Part shown: positions 34,791 through 43,947 of the stretch, in pieces
Layout: each line of letters starts with the position of its first letter
Numbering within the stretch: position 1 is the stretch's first letter
Source of the DNA: Streptomyces yatensis
GTDB taxonomy: Bacteria > Actinomycetota > Actinomycetes > Streptomycetales > Streptomycetaceae
Reading direction: 5' to 3'
Assembly: GCF_018069625.1 (NCBI RefSeq)
Contig: NZ_CP072941.1
Coordinates: 6,758,001-6,822,000, forward strand
Length of the DNA: 64,000 nucleotides
Program-made: the position numbers and the translations under genes
Notes under the pieces: generated by a model
The model's database searches: none
What the model was told of the DNA's origin: nothing
What the model saw: only the letters and a program-made list of their open reading frames with translations

Positions 34791-34866
34791 GCCCCCGATG
34801 CCCGCGCGGCGCTTGCCCGGCGGTAGCCGGGGGCGCCGCGCGGGCGTCGAACGGTCGGCGTATGCC

Positions 34867-37485
34867 TTAGGCGGCCGCCCGCTCGTCGCACTCCTGCCCG
34901 CGCAGGGCGCGGGCGAGGTCGTCGCGTGCTTCCAGGACCAGCCGGCGCAGCGCGGGCGCCGCGTCCGGGTGGCCGTCCAGCCAGGTGTCGGCCGCCTCCA
35001 GGGCGCGGGCGTCGCCCTGGGCGGACGGGAAGAGCCCGCGCACGATCGCCATCCCGATCTCGATCGACCGCTCCTGCCAGATCCGCTCGATCACCTCGAA
35101 GTAGCGCGGGGTGTACGGCGCCAGCAGATCCCGCTGGCCCGGCTGGTCGAAACCGGAGATGGTGGCCTCCACCAGGGCGTTGGAGAGGCGGTCGGACTCC
35201 ACCACCGCGTCCCATGCCTCGGCCTTGACCGCGGCGGAGGGCCGGGCGGCCAGACACCGCACCTGGTGGCGCTTGCCGGAGGCGGTGTCGTCGCGCGCCA
35301 GCTCGGCGGTGATCAGCGCCTCGTCCGCCTGGCCGCTCGAGGCCAGCGCGGCCAGGAACGTCCAGCGCAGCTCCTGGTCCACATCCAGCCCGTCGATCCG
35401 GGCCGTGCCGTCCAGCAGCCCGCTCAGTATCCGCAGCTCGGAGTCGGCGACGGCGACCTGGGCGAAGAACCGCGCCCAGGCCAGCTGATGCCCGCTGCCC
35501 GGCTCGGCCAGCCGCAGCTCGCTCAGCGCGACCTCGGACAGCTGGGCGCCGGCCGCCTCGCGCGCGTCCGGCGCCGAGTAGTGGTGCAGGGCGGACAGCG
35601 CCCACGCCTGGACCATCTGCAGCACGCCGATGTCGCTCTCGGCCCCGGCGAACCGCCGCACCAGCTCCAGATAGTCGCGGGCGGGCAGCAGCGCGTCACG
35701 GGTGAGGTTCCACAGCGCGGACCAGCTCAGCGCACGGGCGAGGGGGTCGGTCAGCTCGCCCAGGTGCTGGCGCAGGGTGTCCAGCGACCCCTGGTCGAAG
35801 CGGATCTTGCAGTAGGTGAGGTCGTCGTCGTTGACCAGGATCAGATCGGGCCGGGAGGCGCCGGTCAGCTCGGGGACGACCGTACGGGGGCCGTCGACGT
35901 CCACCTCGGCGCGGGCGTAGCGCACCAGCGCGCCGGGGCGCTCACCGGCCGGGGCCTCCTTGCGGTACAGCCCCACGGCCACGCGGTGCGGCCGCAGCGT
36001 CGGGTGGCTCTCGGCGGCCTCCTGCCCCACCGCCAGCTCGGTGATGTGCCCCTCGGCGTCATAGGTGGCCTGGGGGGTGAGCGCGTTGACCCCCGCGGTC
36101 TCCAGCCAGGCGCGCGACCAGGTGGCCATGTCGCGCCCCGAGGTCTCGCCGAGCACCGACAGCAGATCCGACAGCCGGGTGTTGCCGTACGCGTGCCGCT
36201 TGAAGTAGCGCCGCGCGCCCTCCAGGAAGGCGTCCTGCCCGACGTAGGCCACCAGCTGCTTGAGCACGGACGCGCCCTTGGCGTACGTGATCCCGTCGAA
36301 GTTGAGCTTGGCGTCCTCCAGGTCACGGATGTCGGCCGTGACCGGGTGGGTGGAGGGCAGTTGGTCGGCGCGGTAGGCCCAGGCCTTGCGGCGGTTGGCG
36401 AAGGTGATCCAGCCGTCGGTGAAGCGGGTCGCCCCGACCAGGGCGAAGGCCCCCATGAAGTCGGCGAACGACTCCTTGAGCCACAGGTCGTCCCACCACT
36501 CCATGGTCACCAGGTCGCCGAACCACATATGCGCCATCTCGTGCAGGATGACGTTGGCCCGGCCCTCGTAGGACGCCTGGGTGACCTTGCCGCGGAAGAT
36601 GAACTCCTCCCGGAAGGTCACACAGCCGGGGTTCTCCATCGCGCCGAGGTTGTACTCCGGCACGAACGCCTGGTCGTACTTGCCGAACGGGTACGGATAG
36701 TCGAAGTGGTCGTGGAAGAAGTCCAGGCCCTGCTTGGTGACCGTGAAGATGTCGCCCGCGTCGAAGTGCTTGGCCAGCCCCTTGCGGCACAGCGCGCCCA
36801 GCGGGATCTCCAGCTCCGAGCCGTCCGGCAGCGTGCGGCGGTAGAGGTCGCTCTCGTGGTGGTACGGACCGGCGAGCACGGTCGTGATGTACGTCGAGAT
36901 GGGCCGGGTCGGAACGAAGTGGCTGGTCGCGGCGGAATCGCCGGCACCGGGCGGCTCCACCCGGTCCACCGTCCCGTTGCTCAGCACCGTCCAGCCCTCC
37001 GGGGCGGTCACCGAGAAGGTGAACGGGCCCTTGAGATCCGGCTGTTCGAAGTTGGCGAAGACCCGGCGGGCGTCGGCCGGCTCGTACTGGGTGTAGAGGT
37101 AGACCTCGCCGTCCTCCGGGTCCACGAAGCGGTGCAGACCCTCGCCGGTCCGGCTGTAGGCGCACTGCGCGTCCACCACCAGTTCGTTCTCGGCGGCGAG
37201 GTCGTCCAGCGCGATCCGGGAGCCGTCGAAGACCGCCGCCGGGTCCAGCTCCCGCCCGTTGAGCCGGACCGAGGTCACCGAGGGCGCCAGCAGATCGGCG
37301 AAGGTCGCCGCGCCCGGCTCGGCGCAGCGGAAGCGGATCGTGGTCGTGGAGCGGAAGGTGCGCGGCCCGGACCCGGTGTGCTCACCGACCGCGGACCGCA
37401 GATCGAGCGCCACCTCGTAACCCTCGACGGCCAGCAGCTTCGCCCGTGCACGGGCCTCGTCACGGGTCAGGTTCTCACCGGGCAC
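34867..37485 (-). CDS. pepN: Aminopeptidase N (M1 zinc metallopeptidase), second copy
   Basis: An 872-residue M1 peptidase similar along its length to the one 5 kb upstream. GAMEN is at 281-285, HEMAHMWFGD begins at His315, with DDLWLKESFA downstream. The GTG start (PGENLTRDEA) is preceded by GAGGGAG. It is divergent from the DsbA-like gene, the same arrangement as Rv2467 pepN and Rv2466c in M. tuberculosis, so this copy is the conserved orthologue and the other is probably the later duplicate. Confidence 0.94.
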   Translation of the reverse strand: MPGENLTRDEARARAKLLAVEGYEVALDLRSAVGEHTGSGPRTFRSTTTIRFRCAEPGAATFADLLAPSVTSVRLNGRELDPAAVFDGSRIALDDLAAENELVVDAQCAYSRTGEGLHRFVDPEDGEVYLYTQYEPADARRVFANFEQPDLKGPFTFSVTAPEGWTVLSNGTVDRVEPPGAGDSAATSHFVPTRPISTYITTVLAGPYHHESDLYRRTLPDGSELEIPLGALCRKGLAKHFDAGDIFTVTKQGLDFFHDHFDYPYPFGKYDQAFVPEYNLGAMENPGCVTFREEFIFRGKVTQASYEGRANVILHEMAHMWFGDLVTMEWWDDLWLKESFADFMGAFALVGATRFTDGWITFANRRKAWAYRADQLPSTHPVTADIRDLEDAKLNFDGITYAKGASVLKQLVAYVGQDAFLEGARRYFKRHAYGNTRLSDLLSVLGETSGRDMATWSRAWLETAGVNALTPQATYDAEGHITELAVGQEAAESHPTLRPHRVAVGLYRKEAPAGERPGALVRYARAEVDVDGPRTVVPELTGASRPDLILVNDDDLTYCKIRFDQGSLDTLRQHLGELTDPLARALSWSALWNLTRDALLPARDYLELVRRFAGAESDIGVLQMVQAWALSALHHYSAPDAREAAGAQLSEVALSELRLAEPGSGHQLAWARFFAQVAVADSELRILSGLLDGTARIDGLDVDQELRWTFLAALASSGQADEALITAELARDDTASGKRHQVRCLAARPSAAVKAEAWDAVVESDRLSNALVEATISGFDQPGQRDLLAPYTPRYFEVIERIWQERSIEIGMAIVRGLFPSAQGDARALEAADTWLDGHPDAAPALRRLVLEARDDLARALRGQECDERAAA

Positions 37486-37568
37486 GACGCGACTCCCTCG
37501 GCAATGTCTCGCATCTCGGATATCGGACAGCGGAAATCATGTCACGGTGCACCGACAGCCGGTATCGG

Positions 37569-37595
37569 GGAATGGGCTCCCCTCCCGCCCGCGTT
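37569..37595 (+). promoter_or_regulatory. SigR-type promoter of the DsbA-like gene
   Basis: GGAAT, 19 bp, GTT matches the S. coelicolor SigR consensus (GGAAT-N18/19-GTT), about 62 bp before the GTG start. SigR is the thiol-oxidative-stress sigma factor, which suits a thioredoxin-fold product; the M. tuberculosis homologue is SigH-controlled. A housekeeping-like TTGGGT-N16-TATTCA overlaps it at 37594-37621. Confidence 0.65.
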
Positions 37596-37656
37596 GGGTG
37601 GGGTAGACAGCTCTCTATTCATTTGCGACTACGACGCGCCCGCTCGAGGAGAAACC

Positions 37657-38292
37657 GTGACCGAGACTGCCAAGACTCCTGTTGATTTCTGGTTCGATCC
37701 GCTGTGTCCCTGGGCCTGGATGACCTCGCGCTGGATGCTCGAGGTGGAGAAGGTGCGCCCGGTCGAGGTGCGTTGGCACGTCATGAGCCTCGCCGTGCTC
37801 AACGAGCCCAAGATGGATGAGCTGCCCGAGGAGTACCGCGAACTGCTGAGCACCGCCTGGGGTCCGGTCCGGGTCTGCATCGCCGCCGAGCAGAAGCACG
37901 GCAGCGAGGTCCTCGGCCGGCTCTACACCGCCCTCGGCACCCGCTTCCACAACCAGGGCCTGGAGAAGAACCGCGAGACGATCGTGGCCGCCCTCGAGGA
38001 GGCCGGTCTCCCCGCCGAGCTCGCCGACTACGCCGACTCCGACGCGTACGACACCGAGCTGCGCGCCTCCCACAAGGAGGGCATCGAGATGGTCGGCCAG
38101 GACGTGGGCACCCCCGTCATCGCCGTCCCGGGCGCGGACGGCGAGCAGGTCGCCTTCTTCGGCCCGGTGGTCACCCCCGCCCCCAAGGGCGAGGACGCCG
38201 CCAAGCTGTGGGACGGCACGCTGCTGGTCGCCTCGATCCCCGGCTTCTACGAGATCAAGCGGACCCGTACGGTCGGCCCGATCTTCGACTGA
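37657..38292 (+). CDS. DsbA-like thioredoxin-fold protein (Rv2466c mycothiol-dependent reductase family)
   Basis: A 211-residue cytosolic protein with the DsbA-like fold and no signal peptide. The N-terminus VDFWFDPLCPWAWMTSRWM holds the active site; the family's CPWC is CPWA here, leaving one catalytic cysteine. In M. tuberculosis Rv2466c uses mycothiol and reduces nitro compounds; a monothiol mechanism with mycothiol remains possible. The GTG start has GAGGAG. It is divergent from pepN and followed by a strong terminator. Confidence 0.88.
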   Translation: MTETAKTPVDFWFDPLCPWAWMTSRWMLEVEKVRPVEVRWHVMSLAVLNEPKMDELPEEYRELLSTAWGPVRVCIAAEQKHGSEVLGRLYTALGTRFHNQGLEKNRETIVAALEEAGLPAELADYADSDAYDTELRASHKEGIEMVGQDVGTPVIAVPGADGEQVAFFGPVVTPAPKGEDAAKLWDGTLLVASIPGFYEIKRTRTVGPIFD

Positions 38293-38317
38293 CCCCGCTC
38301 CGCGCCACCGCCACGGC

Positions 38318-38342
38318 AGGGCCCCCGCGCGGGGGCCCTTTT
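38318..38342 (+). terminator. Intrinsic terminator after the DsbA-like gene
   Basis: AGGGCCCCCG and CGGGGGCCCT form a perfect inverted repeat followed by TTTT, 26 bp after the stop. Confidence 0.9.
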
Positions 38343-38348
38343 GCGTCG

Positions 38349-38406
38349 CGGCCGCCTTCACGTCCAAGCCGCTTTCATGTCACGGCCGCCTTCACGTCCA
38401 AGCCGC
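38349..38406. repeat. 24-bp direct repeat downstream of the DsbA-like gene
   Basis: Two exact 24-bp copies (38349-38372 and 38383-38406) beginning CGGCCGCCTTCACGTCC are separated by 10 bp. A 14-bp palindrome GCCCATGCATGGGC follows immediately and may help terminate bioY. Confidence 0.8.
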
Positions 38407-38478
38407 CCATGCATGGGCTCACGCATGGGCGGTTGAGTGGCCATGCCCGGGCACCGGGCCCGGGCGTACGGGGGGGGC

Positions 38479-39072
38479 TCAGCCCCGGCGGCCCAGCAGC
38501 TTCCAGGCGGCCGGCAGCGCGCCCATGGCCAGCGCGGCCTTCAGCGCGTCCCCGATCAGGAACGGGGTGAGCCCGGCCGCCACCGCCTCGCCGAGGGAGA
38601 TGTGGGTGGCCAGCGCCAGGTACGGGACGCCCACGGCGTAGGTGACCGCCGAGCCGACCGCCATGGTGCCCGCGGTGCGCAGCACCCCGCGGTCGCCGCC
38701 GCGCCGGGCCAGCGCGCCCACCACGGTCGCCGCCAGCAGCATGCCCAGCACATAGCCGAACGACGGCATGGCGGCGCCGGAGCTGCCCTCGGCGAACCAC
38801 GGCACGCCGGCCATGCCGACCAGGGTGTACAGCGCCAGCGACAGGAAGCCGCGCCGGGCGCCCAGCGAGGTGCCCACCAGCAGGGCGGCGAACGTCTGGC
38901 CGGTCACCGGCACCGGCGAGCCGGGGACGGGCACCGAGATCTGCGCGGCGAGACCGGTGAGCACGGCGCCCCCGATGACCAGCGCGGTGTCCCGGGCCAG
39001 GACGCGCCGGGCGGGAAAGACCGCGTCCGCGAGGACCGTACCGGGTGTGGCGGCGGCAGAAACCGTGCTCAT
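38479..39072 (-). CDS. bioY: Biotin transporter substrate-binding component BioY
   Basis: A 197-residue integral membrane ECF-type S component with about six helices. The BioY signature region VPVTGQTFAALLVGTSLGAR is followed by GFLSLALYTLVGMAGVPWFA. It captures biotin for uptake, alone or with the shared EcfAAT module; no bioM/bioN are adjacent. ATG with a GGGAGC site; an upstream extension lacks BioY character. No clear BirA or BioQ operator was seen. Confidence 0.9.
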   Translation of the reverse strand: MSTVSAAATPGTVLADAVFPARRVLARDTALVIGGAVLTGLAAQISVPVPGSPVPVTGQTFAALLVGTSLGARRGFLSLALYTLVGMAGVPWFAEGSSGAAMPSFGYVLGMLLAATVVGALARRGGDRGVLRTAGTMAVGSAVTYAVGVPYLALATHISLGEAVAAGLTPFLIGDALKAALAMGALPAAWKLLGRRG

Positions 39073-39324
39073 CAGCGATGCTCCCAGGTCAGAGGGTGGA
39101 TACCGCGACGCTAACCCAACCCGCGGGCCGCGGACACCGTCGGATGACCACAAAGCCGGACGCATCGGCTTGGCGGCTTTTGGCAGAGACACCCGATACG
39201 GAGCGTGACGCAGGTGTCCGATATCCAGAAAAGATTGGCCCTGATGTTGTCCTCATAGGACGCGCCCTTCACACTAGGGACGTTTTGCATCCCCCCGCTC
39301 GCCTCGTAAGGGACAAGAAGAAGA

Positions 39325-40746
39325 ATGAACCGGACATCCGCGTCCTCCGGGCCATCCGGCACCGCCGAGGCGACCGGCGCGGGCGCGACCGCCACGCCAC
39401 CGCTCTCCCACGGCCTCAAGCAGCGCCATCTGTCCATGATCGCCCTCGGCGGTGTGATCGGCGCGGGGCTGTTCGTCGGCTCCGGCGCCGGAATCGCCGC
39501 CGCCGGTCCGTCGATCGTGGTGGCCTATGCGCTCTCCGGGCTGCTGGTGATGCTCGTGATGCGGATGCTCGGCGAGATGTCGGCGGCCAACCCGGCCTCC
39601 GGCTCGTTCTCCGTGCACGCCGAGCGGGCGATCGGCCCCTGGGCGGGATTCACGGTCGGCTGGATGTTCTGGATCCTGCTGTGCGTGGGCATCGCCGCGG
39701 AGGCGATCGGCGCGGCCGGGATCATGGTCCAGTGGTTCCCGGGCACCGACTCCTGGATGTGGGTCGCCCTCTTCATGGCGATGTTCTGCGGCACGAACCT
39801 CGCGGCCGTCAGCAACTTCGGCGAGTTCGAGTTCTGGTTCGCCGCGCTGAAGATCGCCGCGATCACGATCTTCCTGGTCCTCGGCGTCCTCGCGATCCTC
39901 GGCGTCCTGCCGGGCACCGACGCCCCCGGCGGCTCCCATCTCACCGGTGACGGCGGCTTCCTCCCCAACGGCGTGAACGGCCTGGTCGTCGGCCTGCTGG
40001 CGTCCGTCTTCGCCTACGGCGGACTGGAGACGGTGACCATCGCGGCGGCCGAGTCCGAGAACCCGGTCAAGAGCGTCGCGGGCGCGGTGCGCACCGCGAT
40101 GTGGCGCATCGCCCTCTTCTACGTCGGCTCGATGGTGGTCGTGGTCACGCTGATCCCGTGGAACGACAAGGCGGTGGTCGCCGAGGGCCCCTACGTGGCC
40201 GTCCTCAACCACCTCGACATCCCCGCGGCCGGCGACATCATGAACGTGATCGTGCTGATCGCGCTGCTCTCCGCGATGAACGCCAACATCTACGGCGCCT
40301 CCCGCATGTCCTACTCCCTGGTCACCCGCGGCGAGGGCCCCGCCTTCCTGGGCCGGGTCACCGGCGGTGTCCCCCGCCTCACCGTCCTCGCCTCCTCCTT
40401 CTTCGGCTTCGTCGCGGTGCTGCTCAGCTACTGGTGGCCGGACACCATCTTCAAGTGGCTGCTCAACATGGTCGGCGCCGCGGTCCTGGTGGTCTGGGGC
40501 TTCATCGCCGCCGCCCAGCTGCGCATGCGCAGCCGCCTGCAGCGCGAGGCCCCGGAAAAGCTCGTGGTGAAGATGTGGCTCTTCCCCTACCTGACCTGGG
40601 TCGCCCTGGCCGCGACGGTCGGCGTGCTGGTCCTGATGCTGCGCGAGAGCGACACCCGCAGCCAGCTCTACGCCACGGCCGTGATGGCGATCGCCCTCGC
40701 GATCATCGGCTACGTACGCCAGCGGACGGCGGCGGCGCGAAGCTGA
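39325..40746 (+). CDS. APC-family amino acid permease (GabP/AnsP type)
   Basis: A 473-residue inner-membrane transporter with about 12 helices and a 30-residue Ala/Gly/Thr-rich N-terminal tail. The first helix holds [20 protein letters not shown], the classic APC substrate/ion-site glycines. The amphipathic [20 protein letters not shown] loop is typical of the AAT subfamily (GABA, Asn, aromatic amino acids). The substrate is not deducible. It is similar to the minus-strand permease 1.5 kb beyond it. ATG with an AAGAAG site; terminator follows. Confidence 0.9.
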   Translation: MNRTSASSGPSGTAEATGAGATATPPLSHGLKQRHLSMIALGGVIGAGLFVGSGAGIAAAGPSIVVAYALSGLLVMLVMRMLGEMSAANPASGSFSVHAERAIGPWAGFTVGWMFWILLCVGIAAEAIGAAGIMVQWFPGTDSWMWVALFMAMFCGTNLAAVSNFGEFEFWFAALKIAAITIFLVLGVLAILGVLPGTDAPGGSHLTGDGGFLPNGVNGLVVGLLASVFAYGGLETVTIAAAESENPVKSVAGAVRTAMWRIALFYVGSMVVVVTLIPWNDKAVVAEGPYVAVLNHLDIPAAGDIMNVIVLIALLSAMNANIYGASRMSYSLVTRGEGPAFLGRVTGGVPRLTVLASSFFGFVAVLLSYWWPDTIFKWLLNMVGAAVLVVWGFIAAAQLRMRSRLQREAPEKLVVKMWLFPYLTWVALAATVGVLVLMLRESDTRSQLYATAVMAIALAIIGYVRQRTAAARS

Positions 40747-40764
40747 TCCCTCTCCATCCCGCGC

Positions 40765-40816
40765 ACGGAGGCGGGGCGGGTCCTCGGTCGGAGGACCCGC
40801 CCCGCCTCCGTCTTTG
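40765..40816 (+). terminator. Terminator after the first APC permease
   Basis: A perfect 21-bp stem starting ACGGAGGCGGGGCGGG with a 5-base loop, ending in CTTT, 18 bp after the stop. Confidence 0.92.
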
Positions 40817-40837
40817 GGGCCAGGCATCCGACTGCGG

Positions 40838-40887
40838 CTGGCGGAAAACGCTCTTGCTGCTAGCGTGTACTTGCAAGTTAATTGCAA
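40838..40887 (+). promoter_or_regulatory. sodF promoter with Nur box
   Basis: CTGGCG (40838), 17 bp, TAGCGT (40861) form a plausible promoter. Just after it lies TTGCAA-N5-TTGCAA (40871-40887), exactly the Nur (nickel-responsive Fur family) box known from S. coelicolor sodF. Nickel-bound Nur would block transcription, so FeSOD is made only when nickel for NiSOD is scarce. Confidence 0.88.
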
Positions 40888-40910
40888 TAACGCGGTCCGA
40901 AGGGCTTCGC

Positions 40911-41552
40911 ATGGCCATCTACACACTTCCTGAACTTCCGTACGACTACTCGGAGCTGGCCCCGGTCATCAGCCCCGAGATCATCGAGCTGCACCACGAC
41001 AAGCACCACGCCGCGTACGTCAAGGGCGCGAACGACACGATGGAGCAGCTCGCGGAGGCGCGGGACAAGGATCAGTGGGGCTCGATCAACGGGCTCGAGA
41101 AGAACCTGGCCTTCCATCTGTCCGGCCACATCCTGCACAGCATCTACTGGCACAACATGACCGGTGACGGCGGTGGCGAGCCGCTGGAGAGGGACGGGGT
41201 CGGGGAGCTGGCGGACGCCATCGCCGAGCACTTCGGCTCCTTCGCGGGCTTCAAGGCCCAGCTGTCCAAGGCCGCCGCCACCACCCAGGGTTCGGGCTGG
41301 GGGGTGCTGGCGTACGAGCCGGTCAGCGGGCGGCTGGTGGTCGAGCAGGTCTACGACCACCAGGGGAACGTGGGGCAGGGCTCGGTGCCGATCCTGGTCT
41401 TCGACGCCTGGGAGCACGCCTTCTATCTGCAGTACAAGAACCAGAAGGTGGACTTCATCGAGGCCATGTGGAAGGTCGTCAACTGGCAGGATGTGGCCCG
41501 CCGTTACACGGCCGCCAAGGAGCGCGCCCACAACCTGCTGCTGGCCCCGTAA
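40911..41552 (+). CDS. sodF: Iron superoxide dismutase
   Basis: A 213-residue Fe/Mn-family SOD, cytosolic, converting superoxide to O2 and H2O2. Metal ligands are seen as His28 in ELHHDKHH, a His in [13 protein letters not shown], and the Asp/His pair in [22 protein letters not shown] is typical of the Streptomyces FeSOD. ATG with a weak AGGGC site. The Nur box upstream and the neighbours (APC permease, then rpiB/nei) fit sodF. Confidence 0.94.
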   Translation: MAIYTLPELPYDYSELAPVISPEIIELHHDKHHAAYVKGANDTMEQLAEARDKDQWGSINGLEKNLAFHLSGHILHSIYWHNMTGDGGGEPLERDGVGELADAIAEHFGSFAGFKAQLSKAAATTQGSGWGVLAYEPVSGRLVVEQVYDHQGNVGQGSVPILVFDAWEHAFYLQYKNQKVDFIEAMWKVVNWQDVARRYTAAKERAHNLLLAP

Positions 41553-41621
41553 CCCGGAGCGCCCGCCAGACCACCTGCTTGCGTGATCGTCTTCTCACCG
41601 AACACCGGGCAGGTCGGAAAA

Positions 41622-41656
41622 GGGGCCCCCGCGCGGTCGACTCGCGCGGGGGCCCC
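41622..41656. terminator. Terminator between sodF and the tctA remnant
   Basis: A 14-bp perfect stem GGGGCCCCCGCGCG with its complement and a 7-base loop, 70 bp after sodF. Confidence 0.88.
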
Positions 41657-41681
41657 GGTGGTTCGCGATGGTCCGCGGTGG

Positions 41682-41918
41682 TCAGCCCGCCCTTTTCGGC
41701 TCACGTCCCCGCGTCCGGCGGAACGCCCGCACCGCCATCGGGCCGACCGGGGCGATCAGCGACAGGCACAGGATCGCCGCGGAGAGCGGGCGGCTGAAGA
41801 AGATCGTCCAGTCGCCCTCGCTGGAGGCCGGCGCGCGCCGGAACTGGGTTTCCGCCATCGGACCCAGTACGGCCCCCAGGATCAGCGGGGCGACCGGATA
41901 GCCGGTGCGGCGCATCCT
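41682..41918 (-). pseudogene. Remnant of tctA (tripartite tricarboxylate transporter large subunit), C-terminal ~79 codons
   Basis: The minus frame reads RRTGYPVAPLILGAVLGPMA, then ETQFRRA, then SEGDWTIFFSRPLSAAILC and a basic tail with a proper TGA. This is the C-terminus of TctA, normally about 500 residues. Everything upstream is missing, and the reading frame ends where a fragment of another gene on the opposite strand begins. No tctB or tctC is left. It marks a deletion scar. Confidence 0.8.
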
Positions 41919-41929
41919 GCACATCAACC

Positions 41930-42123
41930 CCGTATCTCGCGATCAAGCACTACCCCGGCTACCCGGTCGTGGTGCAGTACCCGGTGCGCGACGCGGCGGG
42001 CGCCGAGCCGACCGCCCTGGACGTGGTGATGCGCGGGCTGCGGGCGCTGGACGAGCCGCTGCGCATCCGGGTGTGCCGGGCGCTGCTGCGCCAGTCGATG
42101 ACGACGACGGAGCTGGCCACCCA
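41930..42123 (+). pseudogene. Remnant of an ArsR-like (DUF5937-type) transcriptional regulator
   Basis: The plus frame reads PYLAIKHYPGYPVVVQYPV, then about 25 residues, then LRIRVCRALLRQSMTTTELATQ. This resembles the middle of two-part ArsR-type regulators, up to the first helices of the winged-helix domain. There is no start codon or N-terminal part, and after TELATQ the frame enters 25-bp repeats. Both ends are therefore lost; it abuts the tctA remnant at about 41920. Confidence 0.7.
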
Positions 42124-42124
42124 G

Positions 42125-42189
42125 CCCGTACGCAGCCCCAGAGACAGCTCCCGTACGCAGCCCCGAAGGCAGCTCCCGTACGCAGCCCC
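42125..42189. repeat. 25-bp period repeat in the decay zone
   Basis: The 15-mer CCCGTACGCAGCCCC occurs at 42125, 42150 and 42175; the last two are extended on the left to CAGCTCCCGTACGCAGCCCC. It truncates the ArsR-like remnant. With 41553-41681 and the terminators, this accounts for the 744-bp stretch without an intact gene. Confidence 0.85.
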
Positions 42190-42228
42190 CGGACAACAGC
42201 CCACCGGCCCCCAGCCCCCCGGACACGG

Positions 42229-42274
42229 CTGTGCCCCCGGGCGGCGGCCGGTATACCGCCGCCCGGGGGCACAG
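42229..42274 (-). terminator. Terminator after the second APC permease
   Basis: A 19-bp perfect stem (CTGTGCCCCCGGGCGGCGG and complement) with an 8-base loop, 23 bp past the permease stop on the minus strand. Confidence 0.9.
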
Positions 42275-42296
42275 GGGAATTCAGCAGAGCGCGCCC

Positions 42297-43766
42297 TTAC
42301 GGGGCCGCCGTCTCCTTGGCCGAGGCGTCGGAGGAGGCGGCCGGGTCGACGGCGCGGCCGGCGGTCAGGCGGTCCCTGACCAGGGCGAAGGCGACCACGA
42401 GCGCGGCCACCAGCGCGGAGAGGATCACCTGCTCGCGCCCGTCCTTGTCGGTGAGCATATAGACCAGGACGAACGAGATCATCGCGATCGTGGCCCAGGT
42501 CAGATACGGGAACAGCCACATCCGGACGATCAGCTTCTCGGGGTTCTCGCGCAGGATGATCCCGCGCATCCGCAGCTGGCTGAAGCAGATCACCAGCCAG
42601 ACGAAGAGCGCGACCGCACCCGAGGAGTTCAGCAGGAAGGTGAAGACCGTGTCCGGCCACTGGTAGTTGAACCAGACCGCGACGAAGCCGAAGACGACCG
42701 AACCGAGGATCGCGGCCGCCGGTACGCCACGGCCGTTGGTGCGGGCGAAGGCGGCCGGGGCGTCGCCGCGCTGGCCGAGCGAGAAGGCCATGCGGGAGGC
42801 CGTGTAGAGGCCGGAGTTCAGACACGAGAGCACGGCGGTCAGCACGATCACGTTCATGATGTCGCCGGCGTGCGGAATGCCGATCGAGTCCAGCGCCGCG
42901 ACATAGCTTCCGTCGTCGGCGATCGCCTTGGCGTCCCAGGGCAGCAGCGTGACCACGACGAAGATCGAGCCCAGGTAGAAGACCGCGATACGCCAGATCA
43001 CGCTGTTGGTGGCCTTGGTGACCGCCCGCCGCGGGTCCTCGGACTCACCGGCCGCGAGGGTGACGATCTCGCTGCCCATGAAGGAGAAGACCACCAGCAG
43101 CACACCGGTGAGGATGGCGCCCGGCCCGTTCGGCAGGAAGCCGCCGTGATCGGTGAGGTGGGCCAGGCCCGCGCCCTCGTTGTCCGAATGCGGCAGGACC
43201 CCGAAGACCGCGAGTCCGCCGACCACGATGAACGCGGCGATCGCCACGACCTTGATCCCGGCGAACCAGAACTCGAACTCACCGTAGGAGCCGACCGAGA
43301 CCAGGTTGGTCGCGGTGAGCACCACCATGACGATCAGCGCCCAGCCCCACTGCGGGACCGCCGGCCACCAGCCCTCCAGGATCTTGGCGCCGGCGGTGGC
43401 TTCGACCGCCAGCACCACGACCCAGAAGAACCAGTAGAGCCAGCCGATGGAGAAACCGGCCCAGCGGCCGAGCGCCCGGTCGGCGTAGGCGGAGAAGGAG
43501 CCGGAGGTGGGATTGGCGGCGGACATCTCGCCGAGCATCCGCATGACGAAGACGACCATGAGGCCGACCAGCGCATACGAGACGAGAATGCCGGGACCGG
43601 CCTTCGCGATGCCCGCGCTGGAGCCGACGAACAGACCGGCGCCGATCACCCCGCCGATCGCGATCATCGACAGATGGCGGTTCTTGAGCCCCGCCTTGAG
43701 GCCGTCGGGCGACCCCGGATCGCCGGGAGCCTGCTGCTCCGGCGTGGTCGCAGGTTGTGCGCTCAT
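42297..43766 (-). CDS. gabP: APC-family amino acid permease (GABA permease type)
   Basis: A 489-residue inner-membrane transporter with about 12 helices. [20 protein letters not shown] opens helix 1, and EMSAANPTSGSFSAYADRAL matches the other permease nearby. The two are clear paralogues. Sequence features fit GabP-type AAT members, but the substrate is inferred. ATG with an AAAGGAA site. Its stop codon overlaps one copy of the CCTTACGG octamer. It is divergent from rpiB. Confidence 0.88.
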   Translation of the reverse strand: MSAQPATTPEQQAPGDPGSPDGLKAGLKNRHLSMIAIGGVIGAGLFVGSSAGIAKAGPGILVSYALVGLMVVFVMRMLGEMSAANPTSGSFSAYADRALGRWAGFSIGWLYWFFWVVVLAVEATAGAKILEGWWPAVPQWGWALIVMVVLTATNLVSVGSYGEFEFWFAGIKVVAIAAFIVVGGLAVFGVLPHSDNEGAGLAHLTDHGGFLPNGPGAILTGVLLVVFSFMGSEIVTLAAGESEDPRRAVTKATNSVIWRIAVFYLGSIFVVVTLLPWDAKAIADDGSYVAALDSIGIPHAGDIMNVIVLTAVLSCLNSGLYTASRMAFSLGQRGDAPAAFARTNGRGVPAAAILGSVVFGFVAVWFNYQWPDTVFTFLLNSSGAVALFVWLVICFSQLRMRGIILRENPEKLIVRMWLFPYLTWATIAMISFVLVYMLTDKDGREQVILSALVAALVVAFALVRDRLTAGRAVDPAASSDASAKETAAP

Positions 43767-43947
43767 GTGCTGGATTCCTTTGCTCTCGCGTTACGAGCGA
43801 CGCCAGTGAATCTCAGGAGGTCCGCCAGTTGAACCTTTGATTCCAGATTGTTACTTGAGGTTTTCATGAGGTTCCTTGGCACTACAGAGCTTTATGCGAC
43901 GCCTACCCGGGGCGACGGGGGTCACACGGCCATGACAGACTCGGAAT

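Noticed and set aside
34402..38292. A 1296-codon open frame on the plus strand across pepN into the DsbA-like gene
   Set aside because: Antisense to pepN and through the minisatellite; only the last 211 codons, starting at the GTG after GAGGAG, encode a recognisable protein. Long antisense frames are normal in high-GC DNA.
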